Source: Crystallibacter degradans
Lineage (GTDB): Bacteria; Actinomycetota; Actinomycetes; Actinomycetales; Micrococcaceae
Assembly: GCF_012952295.1 (NCBI RefSeq)
Contig: NZ_JABBCH010000019.1
Location: forward strand, 1 to 60,921
Length of the DNA stretch: 60,921 nt
Direction of reading: 5' to 3'
Made by a program: the position numbers and the translations under genes. The stretch's first letter is position 1, and each line of letters opens with the position of its first letter. Below are positions 48,522-57,053 of the stretch, piece after piece. A model generated the notes under the pieces. The model ran no database searches and was not told the DNA's origin. It was given only the letters and a program-made list of their open reading frames with translations.

Positions 48522-50146
48522 GGCTGCTCCTGGCTGGCACTGCTGCCGGGGACACCGGCACGGGAATTGACAAAACTGAGGCGCCCGCTGCCCGCCGGGC
48601 GGTCTTCGAAATCTGTGCGGTAATGGGCTCCGACAGAGTTCTCGCGCGCGCGGGCCGCGGCAACCACCAGACGGGCGGTGGCGAGCAGGTTCGCGTCTTC
48701 GGCCCCCGCCTGGTCCGCCGGCTCCACGGCCCACTCTCCGAGCTGCTTGGCGGCGAGTTCCAAGGTAGCGCCGTCCCGTGCCACACCCGCTGCCGAGGAC
48801 ATCAGGCGCTGGAGGTCGGCCCGGGTGCAGGGCCCGGTGCCTTCCGACAGCTCCAGCGGGAGCGCCTCGAACACCGGGGTCGACTCCCCGGCGGCGAGGG
48901 CCCGGACAGCCCGGCGGGCGAAGACCAGCCCTTCCAGCAGCGAGTTCGACGCCAGCCGGTTGGCTCCGTGCACTCCGGTGCAGGCGGCCTCCCCCACGGT
49001 AAACAGGCCCGGCACCGAGGTCCGCCCGTCGAGGTCCGTACGGATCCCGCCCATCCAGTAATGCGAGGCGGGCACCACCGGCAGCGGCTGGGTGTTCCAG
49101 TCCAGGCCCAGCGCGGTCACCGTGTTGTGGATGGTGGGGAAACGCCGCGCCAAAAAGTCCGGCCCCTTGGCCTGGCTGATGCCGGTGGCGTCCAGATAGA
49201 CCTGGGGCGCGTCGCCGCGGGACTCCAGCAGCAGCCGTTGCCGGCAGATCGCGCGCGAGACAACGTCCCGGGGCGCGAGCTCGGCATCCGGGTGGTAATC
49301 CGGCATAAAGCGGTGCCCGGTGGAATCCACCAGCAGGGCGCCCTCCCCGCGGACCGCCTCCGAAATCATGAAGGCCGTTCCGTTCGCGGCGGCCGGATCC
49401 AGCAACGTGGGATGAAACTGGATGAATTCCAGGTCCGTCAGGACCGCCCCGGCCGCCCAGGCGAGCGCGACACCGTCACCGGTGGCGGTGTCCGGATTAG
49501 TGGTTGCTTCATACAGCTGCCCGGCCCCGCCCGTGGCGAGAACAACGACGTCGGCCGGCAGTTGCGTGCGCACCTCGCCTTCGGGCGCGCCGAAGAGTTC
49601 GACGCCGGTGACCCGGCCGGCGGTATCCAGCAGGCGGGTCACGAAGCCGTGCTCGCGGAGCTCCAACCGTCCGGCGCCGGCCAGGGACATAACCCGGCTG
49701 ATCAGCACCTCCGCAATGGCGGCACCGGTGCGGTCGCCGCCGGCATGCAGGATCCGCGCTGCAGAATGGGCGCCCTCGAGTCCCAGTGCCAGCTGTGTTC
49801 CCTTTCGGTCGAACGGGACTCCCCATCGAAGCAAGGTGTCGATCTCGGCGCCGGCGGCTTCACACAGAAGCCGCACCGCGGCGTCGTCGTTCATTCCAGC
49901 TCCCGCGCCGAGCGTATCCGCCACGTGCGCAGCGACGGAATCGCCCGCGGCCTCGCCCTGCCGGGTCACGGCGGTGATCCCGCCTTGCGCGAACCAGGTG
50001 TTGCTCTGCGCGAGCGTCCCCTTGGTCACCAACGTCACGTGGTGCCCGTACGGTTCCTCGGCGGCGAGCGCCGCCGCATACAGTCCGGCTATGCCGGAAC
50101 CGACGACGACGATCCGCCGGTTCCCCGTCCGACGCCGCGTGTTCAC
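48518..50146 (-). CDS. nadB: L-aspartate oxidase
   Basis: Flavoprotein of 542 aa oxidising aspartate to iminoaspartate, first step of de novo NAD synthesis. Visible: FAD-binding VVVGSGIAGLYAAALAA, GGITAVTRQGEAAGDS, HAGGDRTGAAIAEVL, EFIQFHPTLLD, and MGGIRTDLDGRTSVPGLF-like core of the succinate dehydrogenase/NadB family. GTG start overlaps the nadA stop by four bases. C-terminal helical domain is complete. Confidence 0.96.
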   Translation of the reverse strand: MNTRRRTGNRRIVVVGSGIAGLYAAALAAEEPYGHHVTLVTKGTLAQSNTWFAQGGITAVTRQGEAAGDSVAAHVADTLGAGAGMNDDAAVRLLCEAAGAEIDTLLRWGVPFDRKGTQLALGLEGAHSAARILHAGGDRTGAAIAEVLISRVMSLAGAGRLELREHGFVTRLLDTAGRVTGVELFGAPEGEVRTQLPADVVVLATGGAGQLYEATTNPDTATGDGVALAWAAGAVLTDLEFIQFHPTLLDPAAANGTAFMISEAVRGEGALLVDSTGHRFMPDYHPDAELAPRDVVSRAICRQRLLLESRGDAPQVYLDATGISQAKGPDFLARRFPTIHNTVTALGLDWNTQPLPVVPASHYWMGGIRTDLDGRTSVPGLFTVGEAACTGVHGANRLASNSLLEGLVFARRAVRALAAGESTPVFEALPLELSEGTGPCTRADLQRLMSSAAGVARDGATLELAAKQLGEWAVEPADQAGAEDANLLATARLVVAAARARENSVGAHYRTDFEDRPAGSGRLSFVNSRAGVPGSSASQEQP

Positions 50147-51435
50147 GGCTTGGCTGCCAGCATCCGCTCGAGGGCCACGCGCGCCGGCACCGCCACATTG
50201 TCCTCAACGGTGATCTGGTTGAGGACTTCGCCGCGCTCGGCGTAGGCCTCCAGGACCCAGGCCAGGTAGCCGGGGTGGATCCGGTACATGGTGGAGCACG
50301 GGCAGACCACTGGGTCGAGGCAGAAAATGGTGTGCTGCGGATACTCCGCGGCCAGCCGGTTCACCATGTTGATCTCGGTGCCGATGGCGAAAACCGTGGG
50401 CTCGGTAGCGGCGGCGATCGCCTTGCGGATGTAGTCGGTCGATCCGGCCTCGTCCGCTGCGTCCACCACGGGCATCGGGCATTCGGGGTGCACAATAACC
50501 CGCACGCCGGGGTAGTCCGAGCGTGCCTTCGCGATCTGGTCCACGGTGAAGCGCTTGTGCACCGAGCAGAAGCCGTGCCAGAGGATGACGCGGGAATCCT
50601 GCAGGCTCTGCTCGTCGTTGCCGCCCAGCGGCTTGCGCGGGTTCCACATGGGCATCTGCTCCAGCGGAACGCCCATGGCCTTGGCGGTGTTGCGGCCCAG
50701 GTGCTGGTCCGGGAAGAACAGCACCCGCTGGCCCCGTTCAAACGCCCACGCCAGTACGGTGGCCGCGTTCGACGACGTGCAGACGATGCCGCCGTTCTCA
50801 CCGCAGAAGCCCTTCAGCGCGGCGGAGGAGTTCATGTAGGTCACCGGGATGACCGGCAGCCTGCCGTCTTCATCCGGCTCCGAGCCGAGCACGTCCGTGA
50901 GCTGCTCCCAGCACGCCTGCACGGAGTCGATGTCAGCCATGTCGGCCATGGAGCAGCCGGCGGCCAGGTTAGGCAGGATGACGGACTGGTCCGCACCCGA
51001 AAGCAGGTCCGCGGTTTCGGCCATGAAGTGCACGCCGCAGAAGACGATGATTTCCGCTTCCGGCTTTTCTTTGGCGGCCCGGGCCAGCTGGAACGAATCC
51101 CCTACGAAATCCGCATACCTGACGACTTCGTCCCGCTGGTAGAAGTGGCCCAGCACCACCAGCTTCTCGCCCAGCTTTTCCTTGGCCGCCATGATCCTGG
51201 CGTGCAGCTCGTCATCGCTGCTTAGCCGGTATTCCTCGGGGATTTGGCCCTGCCGCGGGGTTGCAGCCGGGGCGATATCGGCCATGGAGGCACCTGGGCC
51301 GTAGGCAGGCGTAGCGCCGCCGTCGAAATTCCACGGCGCCTTGACCAGGTCCGGGCTGCAGCTGCCGGCGGCCGCCGGGCGCGCCTCGGCTTCCTCGCGG
51401 GTGATGAGCTCGATGGTGCTGTTGATTGATGCCAT
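50143..51435 (-). CDS. nadA: Quinolinate synthase
   Basis: Iron-sulfur enzyme of 430 aa condensing iminoaspartate with dihydroxyacetone phosphate. The three cluster cysteines lie in VFCGVHFMAETAD, GENGGIVCTSSNAATV and DPVVCPCSTMYRIHP. Substrate-binding motifs LGHFYQRDEVVRYADF and MYANSSAALK-like are present. It is longer than short NadA forms because of an N-terminal extension of about 75 residues. Follows the nrtR gene by 42 bases. Confidence 0.96.
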   Translation of the reverse strand: MASINSTIELITREEAEARPAAAGSCSPDLVKAPWNFDGGATPAYGPGASMADIAPAATPRQGQIPEEYRLSSDDELHARIMAAKEKLGEKLVVLGHFYQRDEVVRYADFVGDSFQLARAAKEKPEAEIIVFCGVHFMAETADLLSGADQSVILPNLAAGCSMADMADIDSVQACWEQLTDVLGSEPDEDGRLPVIPVTYMNSSAALKGFCGENGGIVCTSSNAATVLAWAFERGQRVLFFPDQHLGRNTAKAMGVPLEQMPMWNPRKPLGGNDEQSLQDSRVILWHGFCSVHKRFTVDQIAKARSDYPGVRVIVHPECPMPVVDAADEAGSTDYIRKAIAAATEPTVFAIGTEINMVNRLAAEYPQHTIFCLDPVVCPCSTMYRIHPGYLAWVLEAYAERGEVLNQITVEDNVAVPARVALERMLAAKP

Positions 51436-51477
51436 GGTCTTCTCCGATTTCTGGCGGTTGGCAAAAGTTCCGGCTGC

Positions 51478-52179
51478 TTAGCCGAGAGGTCCGTTCCCGG
51501 GGCTGGTGCTCCCGGTATAGCGGTAAAGCCGGGGCGGCCGGTGCCGGCCGCCCTGCAGGTATTCTTCGGTGGCCGCGATGTCCGTGGCGGCGCGCAGCTG
51601 GCGGCGGAAGTTGGCCGGGTCCAGCTCCTTGCCCAGGACGGCCTCGTAAACCTCGCGGACCTGGGCAAGCGTGAACTTTTCGCCCAGGAAGGCGTAGGCG
51701 ATGGAGCTGTACTCAACCTTGTTCCGCAGCCGCCACAGGGCGTAGTCGACTATCTGGTTGTGGTCGAAGGCGAGCTGGCCAAGGTGATCGGCACGGAACC
51801 ACCTCACGTTTTCTGTTTCGCGGGCAAGGGCCGCGACGTCGGGCTTCACCAGCGCCCAGTAGACAATGGAGACGACGCGCTGGACCGGCGACCTGTCCAG
51901 GCCGCCGAAGGCGTACAGCTGTTCCAGGTAGCTCGGCTGCAGCGACGTGGTGTCCTGCAGATTCCTCCGGGCAGCGTCCGGCAACGACTCCTCCGGACTG
52001 AGCGGTCCGCCGGGCAGAGCCCAGAGATCGCGGTAGGGCTGCCGCGTCCGCCGGACCAGCGGGAGCCAGAGGGTGGGGCGCGCCGAATCCGCATCCGGAC
52101 GCAGCGCGAAGATGACGGTGGAAATGGCAAGCTCGGGCGGCTGCTGCCTGCGCTCCGAAACGTTCGCCGAGTAGACCAC
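51478..52179 (-). CDS. nrtR: NrtR-type Nudix-family regulator of NAD synthesis
   Basis: Protein of 233 aa joining an N-terminal Nudix-like domain (ISTVIFALRPD, LWALPGGPLSPEESLPDAAR) to a C-terminal winged helix (KVEYSSIAYAFLGEKFTLAQ, VREVYEAVLG). The Nudix box is degenerate (RRNLQDTT instead of RE-x-EE-xG), so it binds rather than cleaves its ligand, expected to be ADP-ribose. In NrtR systems ADP-ribose release derepresses NAD genes. It heads the nad operon; a GTG start has AAGGAGGTG upstream. Confidence 0.9.
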   Translation of the reverse strand: MVYSANVSERRQQPPELAISTVIFALRPDADSARPTLWLPLVRRTRQPYRDLWALPGGPLSPEESLPDAARRNLQDTTSLQPSYLEQLYAFGGLDRSPVQRVVSIVYWALVKPDVAALARETENVRWFRADHLGQLAFDHNQIVDYALWRLRNKVEYSSIAYAFLGEKFTLAQVREVYEAVLGKELDPANFRRQLRAATDIAATEEYLQGGRHRPPRLYRYTGSTSPGNGPLG

Positions 52180-52209
52180 TTCCGCACCTCCTTGCCCTCA
52201 TCAGTAATA

Positions 52210-52234
52210 GTCATCATGACCAGAACACATTCTA
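52210..52234 (-). promoter_or_regulatory. Candidate NrtR operator and -10 box of the nad operon
   Basis: GTCATGATGAC (52220-52210 on the minus strand) is a perfect palindrome whose GTCA/TGAC arms fit NrtR boxes. TAGAAT (52234-52229) fits a -10 box, placing the transcript start close to the palindrome; binding there would block initiation. The site is about 30-40 bases before the nrtR start. Confidence 0.5.
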
Positions 52235-52315
52235 GCCTGTTAAAGTCGAAGTGACACAATCACTTTTGGTGGTCTGGGGTTTTATGAAGCTGGCCCGCAG
52301 GCCGGCAGTGGCGGA

Positions 52316-52807
52316 CTACTCGGAAACAGGCGGCTCCGCGGCAGCACCTGCTGCCTGCACCAACGGTAAAGTGCGGCCTTCGAAATGACTGTTCAGGACA
52401 ATGACCGACGACGACCGCAGCACAGTATTGGTGCCCGTCATTTCGTCAAGCACGCGTTGCAGGTCGGCGTTGGACCTCGCTACTACGCACGCGAGCAGGT
52501 CGCTCTCTCCGGACACGGTGTGCAGTTCCAGCACTTCGGGAATCCTGGACAACGCTTCTGCCACGGCGTCGTGCCCGGATTCCTGGCGGATGACCAGCGA
52601 ACAATATGCCTTGACCACGTAGCCCAGCTCGGCCGGTGAAAGCCGCGGGCCCCAGCCAGCGATAACCCCGTGGCGTTGCATTTTATCCAGCCGCGCCTGT
52701 ATTGTGGCACGGGCCACTTTTAGTACCCGCGATGCTTCCAGCACGGACATCCGGGGGTCCTCCGTGAAGAGCGTGACGATCCGGGAATCCAGTGAGTCAA
52801 TGTTCAC
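52316..52807 (-). CDS. Lrp/AsnC-family transcriptional regulator
   Basis: Protein of 163 aa: N-terminal HTH (NIDSLDSRIVTLFTEDPRMS, LEASRVLKVARATIQARLDK) and C-terminal RAM ligand-binding domain (VKAYCSLVIRQESGHDAVAE, LHTVSGESDLLACVVARS). Start taken at GTG 52807; a TTG at 52828 is possible. It is divergent from an amino-acid permease and lies near a 2-oxo-acid dehydrogenase operon, the usual targets of such regulators. The effector would be an amino acid. Confidence 0.92.
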   Translation of the reverse strand: MNIDSLDSRIVTLFTEDPRMSVLEASRVLKVARATIQARLDKMQRHGVIAGWGPRLSPAELGYVVKAYCSLVIRQESGHDAVAEALSRIPEVLELHTVSGESDLLACVVARSNADLQRVLDEMTGTNTVLRSSSVIVLNSHFEGRTLPLVQAAGAAAEPPVSE

Positions 52808-52952
52808 GGTGCTGCTTAACCCTTCCAATCTGAGGCACCCACGGCTGCAGGAGTATACAAATTGTCAGCCGGGGCGGCGCATTCACCAAATGCTTCCGCC
52901 GCTGGCCCTCAGATCTACAGTTATAAGGCCACAGCCGATGACAGGAATCCGC

Positions 52953-54377
52953 ATGACTCGAACGAGCCCCCACCCCTCCACCTCCGACGGCGGACAGGTG
53001 CAATCCAGCACCGATGAAGCCGGCACACCCCAGCCGGGCCTTGGCCAGTCCATGACATCGCGCCAGCTCACCATGATGGGGCTGGGCAGCGCCATCGGTG
53101 CCGGACTCTTCCTCGGCTCCGGCGCAGGCATCCAGGCGGCGGGACCGGCAGTACTGATCTCCTACCTGCTCGCCGGGACGCTGGTCATCATCGTGATGTG
53201 GGCGCTGGGCGAAATGGCCGCCGCACATCCCAGCAGCGGCGCATTCTCCACCTACGCCGAAAAAGCCATGGGCCGCACGGCCGGGGCAACGATCGGCTGG
53301 CTGTGGTGGCTCCAGCTAGTGACCGTCATTGCGGCCGAGGCGGTCGGCGCCGCGGCCCTGCTCGCCTCGGTCTGGCCCATACTGCCGTCATGGCTGCTGG
53401 CCCTGGTTTTCATGGTCGTTTTCACCGCCATCAACCTGATGGGCGTCAAGAACTACGGTGAGTTCGAGTTCTGGTTTGCCATCATCAAGGTCGCCGCCAT
53501 CGTGGCGTTCCTGGCCCTCGGCGCGGCCCTGATCTTCGGCTGGCTCCCCCATGCCCCCTCGCCCGGACTGTCCAACCTGTTTGGCGGCGACGGTTTCGCT
53601 CCCGCCGGCCTGGCGGGCATTGCCGCAGGCCTGCTGGTAGTGATTTTTGCCTTTGGCGGCACCGAGATCGTCGCCGTGGCCGCGGCGGAAACAAAGGATC
53701 CGCAGCACAGCGTTTCCCGGGCCATCAAGACGGTGGTGTGGCGGATTCTGGTCTTCTACTTCGGCTCGGTACTGGTCATCGCCACCGTGGTCCCGTGGGA
53801 TTCGGAAGCCCTCGCCTCCCCTTTCGCCGCGGTGCTGTCCGTAGCAGCCATTCCGGGCGCGGACGTAGCCATCACGATCATCGCAGCCTTTGCCCTGCTC
53901 TCGGCCCTGAATGCCAACCTGTACGGCGCTTCCCGGATGATCTTCTCGCTTTCCCAGCGCGGCGAGGCACCGGCCCTGCTCCAGCGGATAGGCCTGCGCC
54001 GCGTTCCCATCGCGGCGGTCCTGTCCTCGGTGGCCTTCGGCTTCGTGGCGACGGTCATGGAGCTCCTGTTCCCGGAGAAGGTCCTGCCCGTGCTGCTGAG
54101 CTTTGTCGGATCGACCTGCCTGGTTGTCTGGGGCATGGTCCTGACATCGCAGCTGATCCTCCGCCGCCGTGCGGACCGCGAGGGCCAGGACCTGCCGATG
54201 AGAATGCGGGGCTTTCCGGCCATCACCTACCTGGGTCTGGGCCTGCTGGCTGCGATCCTGGCCGTCGGGTTCTTGTCGCCCGGCACCAGCGCGCAACTGG
54301 CTTCAACGGCTGTGCTCATCGCTGGCATCGCCGTTCTGAACAAGCTCTTTGCCCGCCGGCGGTCGACAGTCCGCTAA
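52953..54377 (+). CDS. Amino-acid permease (APC superfamily)
   Basis: Membrane transporter of 474 aa with twelve helices. The APC family signature is clear: GLGSAIGAGLFLGSGAGIQAAGPAVL at helix 1 (cut here into parts), ALGEMAAAHPSSGAFSTYAE, and FGGTEIVAVAAAETKDPQHSV in helix 6. It belongs to the AAT group (proton-coupled uptake of neutral, aromatic or basic amino acids). Start chosen at 52953; upstream ATG 52939 possible. Divergent from the Lrp regulator, which likely controls it. Confidence 0.93.
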   Translation: MTRTSPHPSTSDGGQVQSSTDEAGTPQPGLGQSMTSRQLTMMGLGSAIGAGLFLGSGAGIQAAGPAVLISYLLAGTLVIIVMWALGEMAAAHPSSGAFSTYAEKAMGRTAGATIGWLWWLQLVTVIAAEAVGAAALLASVWPILPSWLLALVFMVVFTAINLMGVKNYGEFEFWFAIIKVAAIVAFLALGAALIFGWLPHAPSPGLSNLFGGDGFAPAGLAGIAAGLLVVIFAFGGTEIVAVAAAETKDPQHSVSRAIKTVVWRILVFYFGSVLVIATVVPWDSEALASPFAAVLSVAAIPGADVAITIIAAFALLSALNANLYGASRMIFSLSQRGEAPALLQRIGLRRVPIAAVLSSVAFGFVATVMELLFPEKVLPVLLSFVGSTCLVVWGMVLTSQLILRRRADREGQDLPMRMRGFPAITYLGLGLLAAILAVGFLSPGTSAQLASTAVLIAGIAVLNKLFARRRSTVR

Positions 54378-54487
54378 CCACCGCCCAGCAGCCACCTAGC
54401 AAATTGCCACCCCACAGTCCGGCTTCGCGGCATAAACTGTGCACGCTGCACGGTGCTTTTCCTCCATATTGCACACTCCACCTGCCC

Positions 54488-54545
54488 GTGACTATGGTCA
54501 CTTAGAGGACGGCCGCCGGGCCGCCTGCGGTTCTCGGCCGCAGGC
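54488..54545 (+). promoter_or_regulatory. Operator-like repeat and leader hairpin before the dehydrogenase operon
   Basis: GTGAC-TATG-GTCAC (54488-54501) is an exact inverted repeat. Downstream, GCCTGCGG and CCGCAGGC (54523-54545) form an 8-bp leader hairpin about 40 bases before the E1 alpha start. The 207-base gap also contains TTGCACACT near 54465. Control by the nearby Lrp protein is plausible. Confidence 0.4.
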
Positions 54546-54584
54546 ATGGCACCGCGGCCACGCAGACGATATGGAGGAAACAGC

Positions 54585-55631
54585 ATGGCTGATGTTCTTG
54601 CTCTGGATGGGACAGGCCGGGCCGAGCTGGCCGGTGAGGAGCTCAGGGAGCTCTACCGGCTGATGGTCGCGGTCCGTTACCTGGACGAATCGGCGATCCG
54701 CTGGCAGCGCCAGGGTCTGATCCCCGGGTACGCTCCGCAGCTCGGCCAGGAAGCGGCGCAGGTCGGCAGCGGCTACGCACTGGACATGAGCCGCGACTTT
54801 GTCTTTCCCACCTACCGTGAAATGGGCGTTGCCCGCGCGGTCGGCGTGGACATGGTGGAATACATGTCCACCCACAAGGCCACCTGGCACGGGGGTCTCT
54901 ACGACCCAAAAGCCTCGCGTTTCGCCCCGATCCAGGCCGTTGTGGGCGGCTCCGTGCTGCACGCGGTCGGCTGGGCGCACGGCCAGACGCTTGACGGGAC
55001 GCCGGCAGGAGAACTGGGAGTGGCGATCACCTACTTTGGTGACGGCGCCAGCTCGCAGGGCGACGTCCATGAGGCTATGAACTTCGCCGCCGTCATGAAG
55101 GCGCCGGTTGTGTTCTTCATCCAGAACAACGGCTGGGCCATCTCGGTCCCGACCGAGCGCCAGGTAGCCGGCGGCTCGGTGGCCGCCCGGGCGGCGGGAT
55201 ACGGCATGCCTTCCATCCAGGTGGACGGGAACGACGTCGTTGCCGTCGCCCAGGCGACTGCAGCCGCTTTGGCCCACGCCCGTGCAGGCAAGGGACCGGC
55301 GGTAGTCGAGGCCATGACCTACCGGCGCGGACCGCACTCCACCAGCGACGATCCGGGTCGCTACCGCACCCTCGAAGAAGAACGTGCCGACGGCGGCGAG
55401 GACCCCTTGGCGCGGATGCGCGCCCGGCTGCTGGCCGACGGGATCGCTGATGAAGCCTTCTTCGAAGAAGCCCTGGCAGCGGCCAAGGCCGAGGAAGAAC
55501 AGATCCGTGCAGGCATCAATGCACTGGGCCCGCGGCCCGGCACGGAAATGTTCGACTTTGTCTACCAGGAACCCACACAAGCACTAAAGGCACAGGCCAG
55601 CGCCTGGCGGGAGGAATCGGAACATGTCTGA
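54585..55631 (+). CDS. 2-oxo-acid dehydrogenase E1 component, alpha subunit
   Basis: Thiamine-diphosphate subunit of 348 aa: ITYFGDGASSQGDVHEAMNF with NNGWAIS about 30 residues on (GDG...NN motif), plus RRGPHSTSDDPGRYR phosphorylation-loop-like region. The complex decarboxylates pyruvate, acetoin or a branched-chain 2-oxo acid and passes the acyl group to a lipoyl carrier. ATG at 54585 has ATGGAGGAA upstream. Overlaps the beta-subunit gene by eight bases. Substrate is not certain from sequence alone. Confidence 0.9.
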   Translation: MADVLALDGTGRAELAGEELRELYRLMVAVRYLDESAIRWQRQGLIPGYAPQLGQEAAQVGSGYALDMSRDFVFPTYREMGVARAVGVDMVEYMSTHKATWHGGLYDPKASRFAPIQAVVGGSVLHAVGWAHGQTLDGTPAGELGVAITYFGDGASSQGDVHEAMNFAAVMKAPVVFFIQNNGWAISVPTERQVAGGSVAARAAGYGMPSIQVDGNDVVAVAQATAAALAHARAGKGPAVVEAMTYRRGPHSTSDDPGRYRTLEEERADGGEDPLARMRARLLADGIADEAFFEEALAAAKAEEEQIRAGINALGPRPGTEMFDFVYQEPTQALKAQASAWREESEHV

Positions 55632-56727
55632 GCACACCACCCTGAGCGACCTCGAAGCCGCCCAGGACAACACAACTGCTGCCGACGTACAGCAGGAATC
55701 CGTGCAGAACTTTCCGGAGCCCGCAGACGTCGGGGCCACCGAAACCATGTCCATGCAGCAGGCACTGAACCGCGCCCTGGCTGAAGTCATGACGGAGAAT
55801 CCGCGCGCGCTCATCCTGGGCGAGGACGTTGGCCAGCTGGGCGGCGTCTTCCGCATCACCGACGGCCTGCAGAAGAAGTTCGGCGAGGCACGGGTATTCG
55901 ACACCCCTTTGGCCGAATCCGGCATCCTGGGCATGTCCGTGGGGCTGGCCATGGCTGGCTACCACCCCATCCCGGAAGTGCAGTTCGACGGTTTTGCCTA
56001 CCCTGCGGTCAACCAGATCATCTGCCAGGTTGGCCGGATGAACTACCGCAGCCGCGGGACGCTGCCGATGCCGATCACGCTGCGCGTGCCCAGCTTCGGC
56101 GGCATCCGGGCGCCGGAGCACCACGGCGAATCCCTGGAAGCCATGTTCGCCCATGTGCCCGGCCTCAAGGTCGTTTCCCCGTCGGGGCCGAACGAGGCAT
56201 ACCATCTGCTCAAGTACGCGGCCACGCGCCAGGATCCGGTCATCTTCATGGAGCCGAAGTCCCGGTACTGGCAGAAGGGGCCGGTCAACACCGGCGCCGA
56301 CGCAGCCGGCTACAACCCGAACGGTTCCCGGGTGGTCCGCGAAGGCAAGCACCTGACCCTCGTGGCCTGGGGTGCTATGGTGGCCCGCTGCCTGCAGGTT
56401 GCCGAGCTGGCGGCCGAGGACGGCATCGAGATCGAGGTCCTGGACCTGCGCTGGCTCAAGCCCATCGACGCCGAAGGCCTGGCGGCTTCCGTGGCCAAGA
56501 CGCGCCGCGCCGTCGTCGTTCATGAAGCGCCCCGGACCTCCGGGCTGGGCGCCGAAGTCGCCTCGATCATCACCGAGCGCTGCTTCGGCACGCTGAAGGC
56601 ACCCGTTGAGCGGGTGACCGGTTTCGACGTACCGTATCCCTCAGGAGACCTCGAGGACGAGTACATCCCCAACATTGACCGCATCCTGTACGGGATCCAG
56701 CGAGTATTGGAGTATCGCCGTGGCTGA
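55624..56727 (+). CDS. 2-oxo-acid dehydrogenase E1 component, beta subunit
   Basis: Beta subunit of 367 aa. It contains LILGEDVGQLGGVFRITDGL, EVQFDGFAYPAVNQIICQVG, RVPSFGGIRAPEHHGESLEA, HVPGLKVVSPSGPNEAYHLL and the C-terminal RTSGLGAEVASIITERCF typical of transketolase-like E1 beta. The N-terminal ~40 residues are acidic and extra to the family. It overlaps its neighbours on both sides by eight bases, indicating coupled translation. Confidence 0.92.
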   Translation: MSEHTTLSDLEAAQDNTTAADVQQESVQNFPEPADVGATETMSMQQALNRALAEVMTENPRALILGEDVGQLGGVFRITDGLQKKFGEARVFDTPLAESGILGMSVGLAMAGYHPIPEVQFDGFAYPAVNQIICQVGRMNYRSRGTLPMPITLRVPSFGGIRAPEHHGESLEAMFAHVPGLKVVSPSGPNEAYHLLKYAATRQDPVIFMEPKSRYWQKGPVNTGADAAGYNPNGSRVVREGKHLTLVAWGAMVARCLQVAELAAEDGIEIEVLDLRWLKPIDAEGLAASVAKTRRAVVVHEAPRTSGLGAEVASIITERCFGTLKAPVERVTGFDVPYPSGDLEDEYIPNIDRILYGIQRVLEYRRG

Positions 56728-57049
56728 AATTTCCTTCCCCCTCCCGGATCTGGGCGAGGGCCTGATCGAGGCCACCGTGCTTGAATGGCTGGTTACCGAA
56801 GGCGAGATGATCGAACGCAACCACCCGCTGGTTGAAGTGGAGACGACCAAGTCGGCCGTGGAGCTGCCGTCGCCGCAGGCCGGCAAGGTGGTCCGGACCT
56901 ACGGTGAACCCGGCGAGACCATCAAGGTGGGCGACCCGCTGATTGTCTTCGAAGTTCCGGACGACACAGCCGGCATCGTCGGCACGGTGCCGAAGGAGGA
57001 GGCGCCCAAGCGACGCGTCCGCCTCAGCGCCAACCTGGACGAGGACTAG
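56720..57049 (+). CDS. Stand-alone lipoyl-domain carrier protein (truncated E2)
   Basis: Protein of 109 aa consisting of one lipoyl domain: SFPLPDLGEGLIEATVLEWL, EVETTKSAVELPSPQAGKV with the lipoylated lysine in TTKSAVE, and GDPLIVFEVP. There is no peripheral-subunit-binding domain and no acyltransferase domain. It would shuttle the acyl/reducing intermediate. It is encoded between E1 beta (8-bp overlap) and an alpha/beta hydrolase (5-base gap), so carrier and hydrolase together correspond to an AcoC-type E2. Confidence 0.9.
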   Translation: MAEISFPLPDLGEGLIEATVLEWLVTEGEMIERNHPLVEVETTKSAVELPSPQAGKVVRTYGEPGETIKVGDPLIVFEVPDDTAGIVGTVPKEEAPKRRVRLSANLDED

Positions 57050-57053
57050 TCCG

